From positions 558,001-622,000 of the forward strand of contig OZ255624.1 in assembly GCA_965276675.1 (NCBI GenBank): 64,000 nt of DNA. The letters are read 5' to 3'. The notes below the pieces were generated by a model. It was not told the DNA's origin. It saw only the letters and a list, made by a program, of their open reading frames with translations, and did no database searches. Source of the DNA: G965276675 sp965276675 (lineage in GTDB: Bacteria > Acidobacteriota > Terriglobia > Terriglobales > Acidobacteriaceae). The translations under genes and the position numbers were made by a program. Of the stretch, positions 19,045-28,421 are shown piece after piece (within the stretch, counting starts at the first letter, position 1; each line of letters opens with the position of its first letter).

Positions 19045-19153
19045 TGCGAGCGGGTTCGCGGTTCCGGCGGCCTTGCCTTTCGAGCGATTTAAGGCCCCGA
19101 CTTTGGCAATGCGAATGCTCATCGACAGATAAAGCTCCGCGCGAGGCATACGC

Positions 19154-21658
19154 ATGCAGACCTTATTTCAGCATCTTCGCTATGCGCTACGGCAGTTGCG
19201 GCGGTCGCCGGGGTTCGCGGTGACGGCGGTGTTGACGCTGGCGATCGGCATCGGCGGCGTGACGGCGGTGTTCTCGGTGGTGGAAGCAGTGCTATTGCGG
19301 CCGCTGCCCTTTCCGGACTCGGGTCGGCTGATCAGCCTGCATGAGAGTGCCGAGGGCGACAGTCATGAGCTGCAGATGTCTGCGCCAGACGTCCTGGTCT
19401 TTGAGCGTGAAAGCAGGGAGCGTGAGAGCAGGGCATTCACTGGAGTAGGCGGGTTTGTTGGGGCGGGATACAACCTAACCGGGGCCGGAGCTCCGTTCCA
19501 GGCGCGAGCGGAGCGGGTGTCGGCTTCGTTGTTCCCGGTGCTTCGGGTGCAGCCGTTGCTGGGCCGCGGCTTCACGCAAAGCGAGGACGATAGTGCTGTT
19601 CCGGTGACCGTGATCAGTTACCGGTTATGGACTGAGCGCTTTCACGCCGACCCGCATGTGCTGGGCCGTACCGTCGATCTTGACCGGCGACCGTACACCA
19701 TTGTGGGCGTGATGCCGCGCAGCTTTGAGTTTCCGCTAGACGCTGGGCGGCTCAGCCATCGCGACCTGTGGGTGCCGATGAGCTTAACGCCGGTGGAAAA
19801 GGCGAGCGAAGGCAACAATTTCGATTACGGCGCCGTGGCACGTCTGAAGCCCGGTGTGACGATGGCGCAGGCGCAGGAGGATGTCGACCGGGTAATCGCC
19901 GGCATCGTGGCGCAGTTCCCACCCAACGCAAACCTGCGGCTCCACGGTTATTTTCGGACGCTGAAAGATGAAACCGTGGGCAATGCGCGGCCCTTGCTCC
20001 GTATCCTGCTCGGCGCGGTGGGGCTGGTTCTTCTGATCGCGTGCGTCAACCTGGCGAACCTGCTGCTGGTGCGGGCCGCAGGTCGCAGGCGCGAGTTCGG
20101 GGTACGGTTGGCGATGGGCGCCGCCCGGCGCGTTCTGGTCGGGCAACTGCTGACGGAGAGCCTGCTGCTCAGCGTGTTAGGCGGCCTGGTCGGGACGGCG
20201 TTGGCCGTGATGCTGGTCCGCCTGGCTGCGGCGCGTCTCCCAGACTCCCTGCCGCGGCTGGCGGAGATTGGTGTGAACTGGCCACTGCTGCTCACCGCGG
20301 GACTCCTGATTGGCGCGACTGGTCTGGTCAGCGGACTTGCTCCGGCGCTCGCGAGCTTGCGCACGGATGTGCTCGACTCCCTGCGGGACGGGAGTCAGGG
20401 CGCGGGTCGAACAGGTTTCCAGCAGCGGCTGCGCAGTACGCTGGTCGTCGTGGAGGTAGGGCTGGCAATGCTGTTGCTCCTGGCCTCCGGACTGCTGCTC
20501 CGCAGCTTTGCTAAGATGCTAGAGGTCGATCCGGGTTTCGAACCGTCGCATGTGTTGACGGCGTCCTTGTCGCTGCCGGCGCGCGAGTATGCGACACAAG
20601 GGAAGGTGGATGGCTTCTTTGCCGAGCTGCAAGGCCGGCTGGAGGCGACGCCTGGTGTGCAGGTGGTGGGATTCGCGTCCAATATTCCGATTGTCGGGCA
20701 GCGATCCGGACGGTTGATCGCACCGGAGGGCTACATGAAGCCTGCGGGCGAGGGCTGGAGCATCGCGTCGAATTACCTGGTCTTGGGGAAGTACTTCGAA
20801 GCGATCCACATTCCATTGATTCGCGGCCGGTATCTTTCGGCAGCCGATGACCGGCCCGGTGCGCCACTCGCCGCGGTGATCAGCCAGGAGCTGGCGAACC
20901 ACTACTTCCGGGGCAAGGACCCGATCGGCATGCACATCAAAGTGGGCGCGAACTACGCGTCGACGATGCCGGCGATGACGGTTGTGGGCGTAGTGGGGGA
21001 TGTGAAGCAGGGCGCGCTTGATCAGCCCACAGTGCCGGAGATGTACGAGCCGCTCTCGCAGGCCGCGGCCGACCTGGGTCCGGAAGCGGCGATGATCGGC
21101 GTGGCTGGCGACATGAGGGCAGTGGTGCGCACAGCTGGCGATCCGGCTGGAGATCCAGGGACGCTGGGGATGGCGTTCGAAAAGACTGTCCATCAGCTCG
21201 ACCCACTGCTCGCCGTGACCGAAATGCACACGATGGATGAGGTGGTGGCCGCGACTGAGTCGTCGCGGCGCTTCAATACCATCATGCTGACGGCCTTTGC
21301 CGCGATTGCGCTCTCGCTTTCGCTGCTCGGAATTTACGGTGTGGTGGCGTACTCGGTCACGGAGCGTACGCGGGAGATCGCGATTCGCATGGCCCTGGGC
21401 TCCACGCGGGAGCGCGTCCTGCTGCGCACACTGCGCTCGGCCCTAATGCTGACGGGGGCTGGTGTGGCGATCGGGCTGCTCGCCTCGGCTGGACTGACCC
21501 GCGTTCTGAGTGGCCTGCTCTACAACGTGCAGCCGCTCGACGGCGTTGCCGTTGCGGGCGCGGTGGCGATCCTGCTTGCCTGCTCCGCGATTGCAGGCTG
21601 GCTTCCGGCGCGGCGTGCCGCTTCCGTGGAGCCGATGCAGGCGCTGCGGTCGGAGTGA
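19154..21658 (+). CDS. Duplicated MacB-type orphan permease (ADOP family)
   Basis: An 834-residue permease that repeats the MacB layout twice, as in the acidobacterial duplicated orphan permease family, which usually lacks a neighbouring ATPase. The N-terminus LRYALRQLRRSPGFAVTAVL is the family signature. A first periplasmic MacB_PCD domain (about 55-265) is followed by three helices (about 275-405), a linker helix around 430-455, a second periplasmic domain (about 460-700) and three final helices with the loop SVTERTREIAIRMALGS. The ending EPMQALRSE is typical. The start has GAGG 7 bases upstream. Its job is unknown; related proteins have been proposed to act in secretion or resistance. Paired TTTGGACA sites upstream may control it. 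Confidence 0.92.
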   Translation: MQTLFQHLRYALRQLRRSPGFAVTAVLTLAIGIGGVTAVFSVVEAVLLRPLPFPDSGRLISLHESAEGDSHELQMSAPDVLVFERESRERESRAFTGVGGFVGAGYNLTGAGAPFQARAERVSASLFPVLRVQPLLGRGFTQSEDDSAVPVTVISYRLWTERFHADPHVLGRTVDLDRRPYTIVGVMPRSFEFPLDAGRLSHRDLWVPMSLTPVEKASEGNNFDYGAVARLKPGVTMAQAQEDVDRVIAGIVAQFPPNANLRLHGYFRTLKDETVGNARPLLRILLGAVGLVLLIACVNLANLLLVRAAGRRREFGVRLAMGAARRVLVGQLLTESLLLSVLGGLVGTALAVMLVRLAAARLPDSLPRLAEIGVNWPLLLTAGLLIGATGLVSGLAPALASLRTDVLDSLRDGSQGAGRTGFQQRLRSTLVVVEVGLAMLLLLASGLLLRSFAKMLEVDPGFEPSHVLTASLSLPAREYATQGKVDGFFAELQGRLEATPGVQVVGFASNIPIVGQRSGRLIAPEGYMKPAGEGWSIASNYLVLGKYFEAIHIPLIRGRYLSAADDRPGAPLAAVISQELANHYFRGKDPIGMHIKVGANYASTMPAMTVVGVVGDVKQGALDQPTVPEMYEPLSQAAADLGPEAAMIGVAGDMRAVVRTAGDPAGDPGTLGMAFEKTVHQLDPLLAVTEMHTMDEVVAATESSRRFNTIMLTAFAAIALSLSLLGIYGVVAYSVTERTREIAIRMALGSTRERVLLRTLRSALMLTGAGVAIGLLASAGLTRVLSGLLYNVQPLDGVAVAGAVAILLACSAIAGWLPARRAASVEPMQALRSE

Positions 21659-21763
21659 GTTTGGGCGGCAGGGAAGGCTAGTATTTCTTATGCGTGCTCA
21701 GCCCGCCAGATGAGGAGCACCTGATTGGCATGAAGTGTGCTACGCAGAACAGTTTCCATGTGT

Positions 21764-22063
21764 TCAGGCAATATGCATCCGTTCGACGGCGAGGCGCAGC
21801 CCCATAGCTTTCAGGATGGCTGACAAGCTCCTGAGCTCAGGGTTCCCTTCGTGGGATAAAGTGCGGTAGAGCTGGGTTGGGTTCAGGTGCGCCTTCTCCG
21901 CCACGCTCTGCACGCCACCAAAGGCTTTGGCCATCTGGCGTAAGGCGATCAGCAGTTCGCCCTGGTCACCGTCCTCAAGAATGCTGTTCAGCAACTCCAG
22001 CGCGTACGCAGGATCTTTCTGAAACAGTTCTGCCAGGGCTTCGTCGCGTGGTCTGTCTTTCAT
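21764..22063 (-). CDS. HigA-type antitoxin (addiction module antidote family)
   Basis: A 99-residue DNA-binding antitoxin of the addiction-module antidote family (TIGR02684-like). A helix-turn-helix lies at about residues 50-75 (SVAEKAHLNPTQLYRTLS), followed by the typical GNPELRSLSAILKAMGLRL. It would bind its toxin and repress its own operon. The ATG has a strong AGGAGG ribosome-binding site that lies in the end of the upstream toxin gene; the toxin stop codon is 2 bases before this start. That toxin gene is frameshifted, so the antitoxin appears to be an orphan. Confidence 0.82.
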   Translation of the reverse strand: MKDRPRDEALAELFQKDPAYALELLNSILEDGDQGELLIALRQMAKAFGGVQSVAEKAHLNPTQLYRTLSHEGNPELRSLSAILKAMGLRLAVERMHIA

Positions 22064-22065
22064 TG

Positions 22066-22266
22066 TTAGCTCCTCCTCTGCCAGTCCTGCCAGTATTCGT
22101 AAGCGCGATCAATATCCACACTCTGGGTACTCTTGTCACCGCCACACAGCAATAGATCACCTGGGTTCCGGCAATCGCGTAGTAGACCCTGTATCCCGGC
22201 CCGAAGTCGATACGCAGCTCCCATACGCCATCCCGGCAAACTCGTACACAAGGATCATATTCGTCT
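22066..22266 (-). pseudogene. Frameshifted HigB/RelE-type toxin
   Basis: The minus strand encodes, in one frame, DGVWELRIDFGPGYRVYY followed by AIAGTQVI, and then in the next frame LLLCGGDKSTQSVDIDRAYE. Together these are the C-terminal two thirds of a phage Gp49/RelE-like toxin. Restoring one base at about 22154, so that ATC-TATTG becomes ATC-CTATTG, joins the frames. The N-terminal third is not recognisable, and stops interrupt the upstream frames. The gene sits directly upstream of the intact antitoxin, in the usual toxin-antitoxin order. The toxin is therefore almost certainly inactive. Confidence 0.75.
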
Positions 22267-22340
22267 AAAAGCGAATCTTTGCAAACAGGATTCGGTGATC
22301 GAAGACGACACGTTCAGCTAAAGCGAAGCGTGCGAATCGT

Positions 22341-22346
22341 TATAGT
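22341..22346 (+). promoter_or_regulatory. Candidate -10 box of the Rieske oxygenase gene
   Basis: TATAGT lies 16 bases before the chosen ATG and would give a leader of about 10 bases. No good -35 box was found at 16-18 bases. Confidence 0.25.
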
Positions 22347-22362
22347 AGGGCAGGCTCCCTCC

Positions 22363-23511
22363 ATGGCACCCGACCTCGTCACTCTCGCCGCGAACGGCAA
22401 CACTTCTACGTCATCTGGTGCTCCCGCGCCTGCGACGCCGGGGACGTCGCTGATCTGGGAGGACTGGTATCCGGCGCTGCGCAGCGGCCGGTTGCGGGGC
22501 AAGCGGATGCAGACGGCGATGCTACTGGGGATCCCGTTAGTGTTGGGCAGAAAGACGGACGGCAGCATCTTTGCCATGCGCGATAGCTGTCCCCACCGCG
22601 GCATCCCGCTCTCCTGCGGGTGGTTCGATGGAAGCGGCGTGATCTGCAAGTACCACGGCTGGGTCTTTGAGCCGGGGTCAGGACAGTGCACGGAGATTCC
22701 GTCGCTCACTCGGCAGGATGCACTGGAGCCCACCCGCATCTTTGCGACCAGTTTTCCATGCGTCGAGCGTGATGGGTACGCGTGGGTGTACCTGCCGGGC
22801 GCGGGACGGGGTCGCCTGCGTGCCGAGGATGTGGAGCAGCGCGTGCCGGTGCCGGAGCTGCCGAAGTTCGGCAACCGCTTTCGCTCGGCTCATCTCCAAG
22901 CAGCGCTGCCCTGCAATGTGGACCACGGCATCATCGGGTTGATGGACCCGGCGCACGGACCATTTGTGCATCAGGCGTGGTGGTGGCGCAGCCGGAAGAG
23001 TATTCACGAAAAAGAGAAGCACTTTGAGCCGATCCCGCAGGGCTTTCGCATGTCGGCCCACGCGCCCTCGGGGAACAGCGCGCCGTATAAGCTGCTCGGG
23101 ATCTACCGCGAGCCGATTACGACAACTATCGACTTCGTCCTGCCGAACCGGCGGTACGAGACGATTCACTGCGGCGAGAAGTGGTTTGCGAGTTTGACCA
23201 CGGTCACACCAGTGACCGTCAGCACCAGCCGCATCGATGTAGTGGCGGCGTGGAATGTCTTCTACCATGTGCCGCTGGTCACGGCTGCCGCAAAGTTCTT
23301 CGCCGCGCGCTTCGTGCGGCAGGACCAGGAGACGATGGTGCAGCAGGCCGAGGGTCTCCGGTCGAATCCTAGCCTGATGCTGATCGATGACGCGGACCGG
23401 CCCGCGAAGTGGTACTTCGCGCTCAAGCAGGCCAGGCTGCAGGCGGAGGAGAACGGCGGGGCGGTACGCAACCCGCTGGATGGGCCGGTGACGCTGCACT
23501 GGCGGAGCTGA
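22363..23511 (+). CDS. Rieske [2Fe-2S] oxygenase, alpha subunit type
   Basis: A 382-residue Rieske non-haem iron oxygenase started at ATG 22363. The Rieske cluster motif is CPHRG (about residues 75-79) with CKYHGW about 20 residues on. The catalytic domain carries NVDHGIIGLMDPAHGPFVH, placing Asp and two His as mononuclear iron ligands. The length fits the vanillate demethylase/pheophorbide-oxygenase-like branch. Such enzymes hydroxylate or demethylate aromatic or terpenoid substrates and need a separate reductase, which is absent here. The substrate cannot be named. Confidence 0.85.
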   Translation: MAPDLVTLAANGNTSTSSGAPAPATPGTSLIWEDWYPALRSGRLRGKRMQTAMLLGIPLVLGRKTDGSIFAMRDSCPHRGIPLSCGWFDGSGVICKYHGWVFEPGSGQCTEIPSLTRQDALEPTRIFATSFPCVERDGYAWVYLPGAGRGRLRAEDVEQRVPVPELPKFGNRFRSAHLQAALPCNVDHGIIGLMDPAHGPFVHQAWWWRSRKSIHEKEKHFEPIPQGFRMSAHAPSGNSAPYKLLGIYREPITTTIDFVLPNRRYETIHCGEKWFASLTTVTPVTVSTSRIDVVAAWNVFYHVPLVTAAAKFFAARFVRQDQETMVQQAEGLRSNPSLMLIDDADRPAKWYFALKQARLQAEENGGAVRNPLDGPVTLHWRS

Positions 23512-23555
23512 GTAAAAGCAGGGATCAGATAAGGCGCTAAGCGGCTCGGCTGAAG

Positions 23556-24146
23556 CTATTGCGCAGTCGCTGTGGCAGTGGGCAGGTCCATCAGCTGTTT
23601 GTGGCAGGCTGTCTTCTTGTCCGAGAGCGCGGGGTCGCGGACGCGGTTGAGCGCGGCGAGTGCGGCTTTTTGGTGACGCTGGAGATATTGGCTAGTCTGC
23701 CGCACAAAGGGGTAGCCGCAGGCCTGGTCGAAGTGCTCCTCGGTGCCGACGTTGCGTAACACGCCTGCCGGGTTCACGATAAGAGCATCCGCGATAGCGA
23801 CGCGCAGCCCCTCGCCAAAGGTTGGGTCAACATACGGGGCGATCTCGCCGGCCACCTTGAGCCAGGCGTTCGAGCCCTCGGCGATGTGCTCCAGGATGAT
23901 GTCGTAGTTCGGCTCTTCCGGGCTGTGCGGGTCGATGTCCTTGACCACGCGGCGGGTAAATGCTTTCGCCCCCTCTTCGTCGACGTGTTGCTGGAACTGA
24001 GCTGCCGTCATCCTGCGTAAGGCGGCTGAGGAGAAGCTCCGCGGCGAGGGTGGCCCGTCTCCCAGCATGGAGACCTGAGCGGTGAGCGGAACGGCGAGCA
24101 GAAGGCCGCACGCGATGCCGGATAGGGTGCGAAGTAAACAGGGCAT
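23556..24146 (-). CDS. Secreted protein of unknown function
   Basis: A 196-residue protein with a signal peptide when started at ATG 24146 (MPCLLRTLSGIACGLLLAVP, then LTAQ). The mature part is mostly helical and hydrophilic with no domain I recognise; it contains two cysteines near the C-terminal half. An upstream in-frame extension of 39 codons lacks a signal sequence. Located between the Rieske oxygenase (convergent) and the broken quinone-reductase gene (same strand). I do not recognise a function. Confidence 0.65.
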   Translation of the reverse strand: MPCLLRTLSGIACGLLLAVPLTAQVSMLGDGPPSPRSFSSAALRRMTAAQFQQHVDEEGAKAFTRRVVKDIDPHSPEEPNYDIILEHIAEGSNAWLKVAGEIAPYVDPTFGEGLRVAIADALIVNPAGVLRNVGTEEHFDQACGYPFVRQTSQYLQRHQKAALAALNRVRDPALSDKKTACHKQLMDLPTATATAQ

Positions 24147-24360
24147 GGGAGGTCCGCAGTAACGAGGTCTGGAGGTTGCGCAGAATGTGCTATGGGCTAC
24201 ATTCGGCTTCTCTAGAGCCATGGTACGACGTATTGGCCGCCGGTTAAAGTGACGAAAGTGCACGCTGCCGGGTTTTCACGAAGCCGAGTGATCCACTGTT
24301 CGCCTGGTAATGAGAGAACGGCAGTCCTTCCGCTGCTGCATGCGACAAGAGCCCGATGGG

Positions 24361-25350
24361 CTAGACCATGACGACGATCTTGCCATTCTGTTGATTGCTC
24401 TCTATGTATCGGTGCGCCTCTACGATCTGACTCAGCGGGAAGGTGCGGTCGATCTTCGGGGTGAGCTTGCCGGCCTTTAACTGCTCGTGGATGTACTGCT
24501 CGGCTCGCTTCCGGAGCTCGGGGTTCCCTTGATGTGGTGGAGCGTGTAGCCGCGGACGATGAGCCCTTTCTGCAGTGCAGCCATCAGTGGAAAGGGGGTC
24601 GGTGCTCCCGCCAACGAGCCATATTCGAAGATTTGCGCACCCGGAGCGGCTGCATCCGCAAGCTTCTCGATGAAGGGTCCGGCCACGGGATCGAAGAAGA
24701 TATCTGCTCCCTTGCCGCCGGTCAGCTTCTTCACGGCTGCGGGGAGGTCTCCTTCTTCACTGGCGACGACTGCATCGGCGCCAAAATCCAGCAGGGCCTG
24801 CTTCTTGGCCGAGGTGCGGGTGCTGGCGATGCTCTTCGCACCGGCGAGCTTGACCAGCTCGATGGCAGCGAGGCCTACGCTGCTGCTTGCCGCGGTGATG
24901 ACGACTGACATCCCGGGGCCGACCTTGCCGTAGTGCACCAGGGCGCCCCACGCGGTGATGTATTGCATCCAGATCGACGCACCTTGCTGTGGAGTCAGGT
25001 TCTCCGGATAGCGTGCCAGAGCGGAAACAGGCACGAGGACGTACTCGCCATACACCCCGTAGTCGTTCATGGAGAAGGCGGGCACGGTGCTGACGCGATC
25101 CCCGGCTTTGAACCCAGTGACACCCCGGCCGACGGCATCGATCACACCTGCGGCCTCATAGCCGAGACAGGCTGGGAGCTTCGGCGGCTCCATGTAGGCG
25201 CCCTCGCGAAACAAGACCTCCGCGCGATTCAGGCCGATGGCCTCTACTTTAAGGCGGACCTCGTTTTCCTTCGATTCCTGAAGCGGGATCTCTTCGAGTT
25301 TCAAATACGTCGGCTGGGCCAGTCTGATGGAAGCGGACGGTCTTGGGCAT
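24361..25350 (-). pseudogene. Zinc-dependent alcohol dehydrogenase / quinone oxidoreductase, two frameshifts
   Basis: The gene encodes a medium-chain dehydrogenase of the NADPH:quinone reductase type (about 329 residues if intact) broken into three frames. The start MPKTVRFHQTGPADV (ATG 25350) is followed by an extra T in a run at 25303-25305, after which LKLEEIPLQESKENEV continues in a new frame through the Rossmann domain (ITAASSSVGLAAIELVKLAG). A second lesion, one base missing in the C-run at 24526-24528, shifts the end into a third frame encoding NPELRKRAEQYIHEQLKAGK to GKIVVMV and stop at 24361. Both lesions are single-base indels in homopolymers, so sequencing error is an alternative to true decay. 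As read, an enzyme could only be made with two frameshifts. Confidence 0.8.
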
Positions 25351-25444
25351 AGTGGGTTTCTGTACCCTTAGACGTCTAGGCACCCGCTGCCGACTCTGAG
25401 ATTTGAGATTACGGTGAGGGTCGCTCGGAATGTAATGTTGGGAA

Positions 25445-25499
25445 CAGCAGGTCCCTCCGCTCCGTTGCCGCCTGCGGGGCAACTCCGGTCGGGATGACA
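25445..25499 (-). repeat. Dispersed intergenic repeat, copy 3
   Basis: This 55-base sequence matches the repeat at 491-546 with only a few differences (CAGCAGGTCCCTCCGCTCCG at the left, CGGGATGACA at the right). It lies between the start of the broken dehydrogenase gene and the end of the GH57 gene, in the same orientation as copy 1. Confidence 0.75.
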
Positions 25500-25511
25500 C
25501 GTAACGCCGGC

Positions 25512-28172
25512 TCAGGCTGTGGTGCGCTCGCGCTCCTCCTGCAGCTCTTTCACGTTGATGCGGAGGTGGCGGCCGAGTTCGTTGAAGTTTTTACGCCATG
25601 CCAGAAGAGCTGTGTCGTGCTCCTCGCCTCCCCGCGCCATTGCCTTTGAGAGTCCGTACCAGATGTTCTGCGCCTGCCACAGATCGAGCGCGAAGGGCAG
25701 CGCCTCGAGCGCTTTGGCCAGCGCCAGCGCATGCTCCACCGCGAGCGGGCCACGCGGCGCTTTTTCGAGCTCGAGCATGGCGCTCTTCATGCGCTCGTCG
25801 GCGATGAAGGAGAGCGTCTGTGTATCCACCACAACCATGTCAGTGCGGGCGCGGGCGAGCAGCGCCAGGATGCGGGGGGCATCGATGTGCTCCGCTTCCA
25901 TGGCGCGGCGGAGTTGGGCGTTGATGGCGAACTGCGCGGCCACGGTCAACGAGGCTGGCTTGGGCAGACCGGTGTGACTGAGGAAGTTGAGCAGGGATGT
26001 GTGCGCCGAGTAGATGGAGGTCAGGCTGGTCTCCACCTCCTCGAGGGTGGGGCTGAGAATGCGGTCCAGGATGCGACGCTGCTCATCGGTGAAAAGCGAG
26101 GTGAGCGAATAGCGGCTGGCGCCGAAGTATGCGTCGATCAGCCGCACCACTTCGGGAAGGTTTGCCTCCGCGATCGCTTTGCTCGCCCGCGCTTCCAGCC
26201 GGGCAAGCGGCTCCTGGTCCGCGGGCGTGAAGCGCTTGACCGCAGCCGTCAGATTCTGGTCGCCAAAGTGGAGCACGGCAAAGGCAACGGTCTCGCACTC
26301 CTCTGTAAGAGTGGAGCAGACGCGCACACGTCCCAGCAGGAACTGGCCCGCGCCATAGGGAATCGCCACCTCGCTCTCCTTGGCGAGGGTGTAGCAGAAG
26401 AGGCGGTCGTTGGCCGGCATGCGGTCGACATCGGCAAAGACCGAGCTAATGGCGTAGTGGGCGACCACCTGCTCGAGCCCGACCTCCATAGGCTGGATAA
26501 GCTGCCGGTAGATAGAACCGCCGTCCTCCCACTCCGGCACATTACTCTTCGCCGTCGACAGACGGGTGATGAATTCAGCTTCGAGCGTCGCCTTGTCGAG
26601 CGGGAAGATCTCCGTCGCAAGCTGAAGCGCGCGCGCCGCGTAGGCGATGATCTGCACTGTCTCAATGCCGGAGATCTCGTCGAAAAACCAGCCGCAGCTG
26701 GTGTACATCAGCAGGGCGTGCCGTTCGAGTTCCATCAATTTGAGTGCGCGCGTGCGCTGATTCCTGGTCAGGGTACAGGTCGTGTGCTTGGCGAAGAAGC
26801 GGTCGATGCTCCTGCGCATGGGGACCCCATGAACCTCCTGCCCGTCGGCTTCGGCCTCTTCTGGAGTAAGGCGGGGACCAAGACGGCGGCGATCGATCGC
26901 TGGATGGTCGGCTGAGATACGGTCGAGGATGACGTGGATGTAGTCATTACGGGCCGCGGTGGCATCGGTGAGCAGTTCGCGTCCGGCGGCCTCGACAAGT
27001 GGGGCAACCCCGTCCCGCAGCCAGTCCAGAGCAGCGCGCAAGGGCGCCCGCCATTCCTGGTTCCAGTCCGCCGCGCCGCCATTGCAGCCGCAGTTTGCCC
27101 GCCAGCGCTCCACGCCATGCGAGCAGCTCCACGAGCTGTCGTCGTTGATCTCGGCCTCCCAGCTGGGCGGGAATTTGGCGAGAAACTCGCCATAGTTGGT
27201 CAGCTGGGCGATCCCTTTCTCTTCGATGGAGCTCAGCGCGTAGGAGAGCGCCATCTCGCCATGGCGGTGGTGGTGCCCGTAGCTTTCGCCGTCGGTGGCA
27301 ACGTGAACGAGCTGTGGTCCGGAGCTTCCGTCCCTGGCGCCGCGAGCGTGAAAACCTTCGCTCAGGCGACGTGCAAAGGTGTCGCCGCTGTTGAGCAGTC
27401 CCTCGAAGGCAATGGCACGGGAGAGCGGTCCATTATAGAAAAAGACCGCGATGCTGCGGCCTTCTCTTAGTGGCACCAGGTAGGGGTGCGTGGTGTCGAC
27501 GGAGGCGTCGGGTGTCTCTGTCCAGAAGGCGTGTTCCGGAGCCAGTTCGAGGGCCGGTTCTGCTTCCTCAGCAGCGGCTGTCCTGCCAGCGGCTCTTTGG
27601 AGGCGCACGCGTGCGCACTGGTGCGGGGCCAACAGGGTGAAGCGGATGCCATGCTTCGCGAGCAGATCGAGTGTCTCGGTATCGACGGCGGTCTCGGCCA
27701 GCCACATGCCTTCGGGCTTGCGGCCGAAGCGATGTTCGAAGTCAGCGATGCCCCACAAGATCTGCGTCTCACGGTCGCGCTGGCTGGCCAGCGGCATGAT
27801 GATGTGGTTGTAGACCTGGGCCAGCGCCGAGCCGTGACCGCTGAAGCGCCGCTGGCTGAGCCGGTCCGCGTCCCGAATCATGCTGTAGGTGAGCGGCGCA
27901 TTCTCTTCGAGCCAGGAGAGCAGCGTGGGGCCGAAGTTGAAGCTCATCCACGCGTAGTTATTCACGATGCGGACGATCCGGTTGTTGCCATCGACGATCC
28001 GCGCGGCACCATTGGGAGCATAGCACTCGGCTGTGATGCGGTCATTCCAGTCGTGGTAGGGCGCAGCGGTGTCTTGCGTCTCCACGGCCTCCAGCCAGGG
28101 GTTTTCCCGAGGCGGCTGATAGAAGTGGCCGTGAATGCAGACGTAGCGCTCGCTGGGGGAGATAGCTGCCAT
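25512..28172 (-). CDS. GH57-like enzyme with DUF3536 domain
   Basis: An 886-residue cytoplasmic protein. The N-terminal part is a GH57-type (beta/alpha)7 barrel: CIHGHFYQPPRENPW (about residues 12-26) corresponds to the HxHQP family motif, and GMWLAETAVD (about 153-162) contains the glutamate at the position of the catalytic nucleophile. The middle and C-terminal parts match the DUF3536 region found in long GH57-like proteins. Family members act on alpha-glucans such as glycogen, as amylases, glucanotransferases or branching enzymes; the exact reaction here is unknown. No signal peptide is seen. The gene is monocistronic in this window. Confidence 0.88.
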   Translation of the reverse strand: MAAISPSERYVCIHGHFYQPPRENPWLEAVETQDTAAPYHDWNDRITAECYAPNGAARIVDGNNRIVRIVNNYAWMSFNFGPTLLSWLEENAPLTYSMIRDADRLSQRRFSGHGSALAQVYNHIIMPLASQRDRETQILWGIADFEHRFGRKPEGMWLAETAVDTETLDLLAKHGIRFTLLAPHQCARVRLQRAAGRTAAAEEAEPALELAPEHAFWTETPDASVDTTHPYLVPLREGRSIAVFFYNGPLSRAIAFEGLLNSGDTFARRLSEGFHARGARDGSSGPQLVHVATDGESYGHHHRHGEMALSYALSSIEEKGIAQLTNYGEFLAKFPPSWEAEINDDSSWSCSHGVERWRANCGCNGGAADWNQEWRAPLRAALDWLRDGVAPLVEAAGRELLTDATAARNDYIHVILDRISADHPAIDRRRLGPRLTPEEAEADGQEVHGVPMRRSIDRFFAKHTTCTLTRNQRTRALKLMELERHALLMYTSCGWFFDEISGIETVQIIAYAARALQLATEIFPLDKATLEAEFITRLSTAKSNVPEWEDGGSIYRQLIQPMEVGLEQVVAHYAISSVFADVDRMPANDRLFCYTLAKESEVAIPYGAGQFLLGRVRVCSTLTEECETVAFAVLHFGDQNLTAAVKRFTPADQEPLARLEARASKAIAEANLPEVVRLIDAYFGASRYSLTSLFTDEQRRILDRILSPTLEEVETSLTSIYSAHTSLLNFLSHTGLPKPASLTVAAQFAINAQLRRAMEAEHIDAPRILALLARARTDMVVVDTQTLSFIADERMKSAMLELEKAPRGPLAVEHALALAKALEALPFALDLWQAQNIWYGLSKAMARGGEEHDTALLAWRKNFNELGRHLRINVKELQEERERTTA

Positions 28173-28286
28173 GCGCTCTATTAAAACAGGGTTGGGATAG
28201 CCGAGCCTCCCATGCCTGCTTTGACTCAGGTACGAAAGTCTAGGGAGACGCTGATTAAGTCCGCACAGCGTGATTGCTGTAGCTCA

Positions 28287-28339
28287 GCGGTTAAAGCCGC
28301 ATTCCCTTGACAGCATTACGGACGGGCTGAAACCAGTCC
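28287..28339. repeat. Pair of REP-like palindromes
   Basis: Two short hairpins lie in tandem: GCGGTTAAAGCCGC (28287-28300) and GGACGGGCTGAAACCAGTCC (28320-28339). The (G)GGCTNAAACC-like core resembles palindromic units I associate with acidobacterial intergenic regions. No gene is seen in 28173-28421. Confidence 0.45.
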
Positions 28340-28421
28340 CCTTGAAAAGGCTCCACTGAATCAGAGTTTCCCGAGAAGAGATTTGGGCGCAAAGGCGTGC
28401 CAGAATCTACCGTCGGAGGGT

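Noticed and set aside
25731..26915. A 394-codon plus-strand frame opposite the GH57 gene
   Set aside because: It shows no recognisable domain and is antisense to a conserved enzyme; treated as a shadow.
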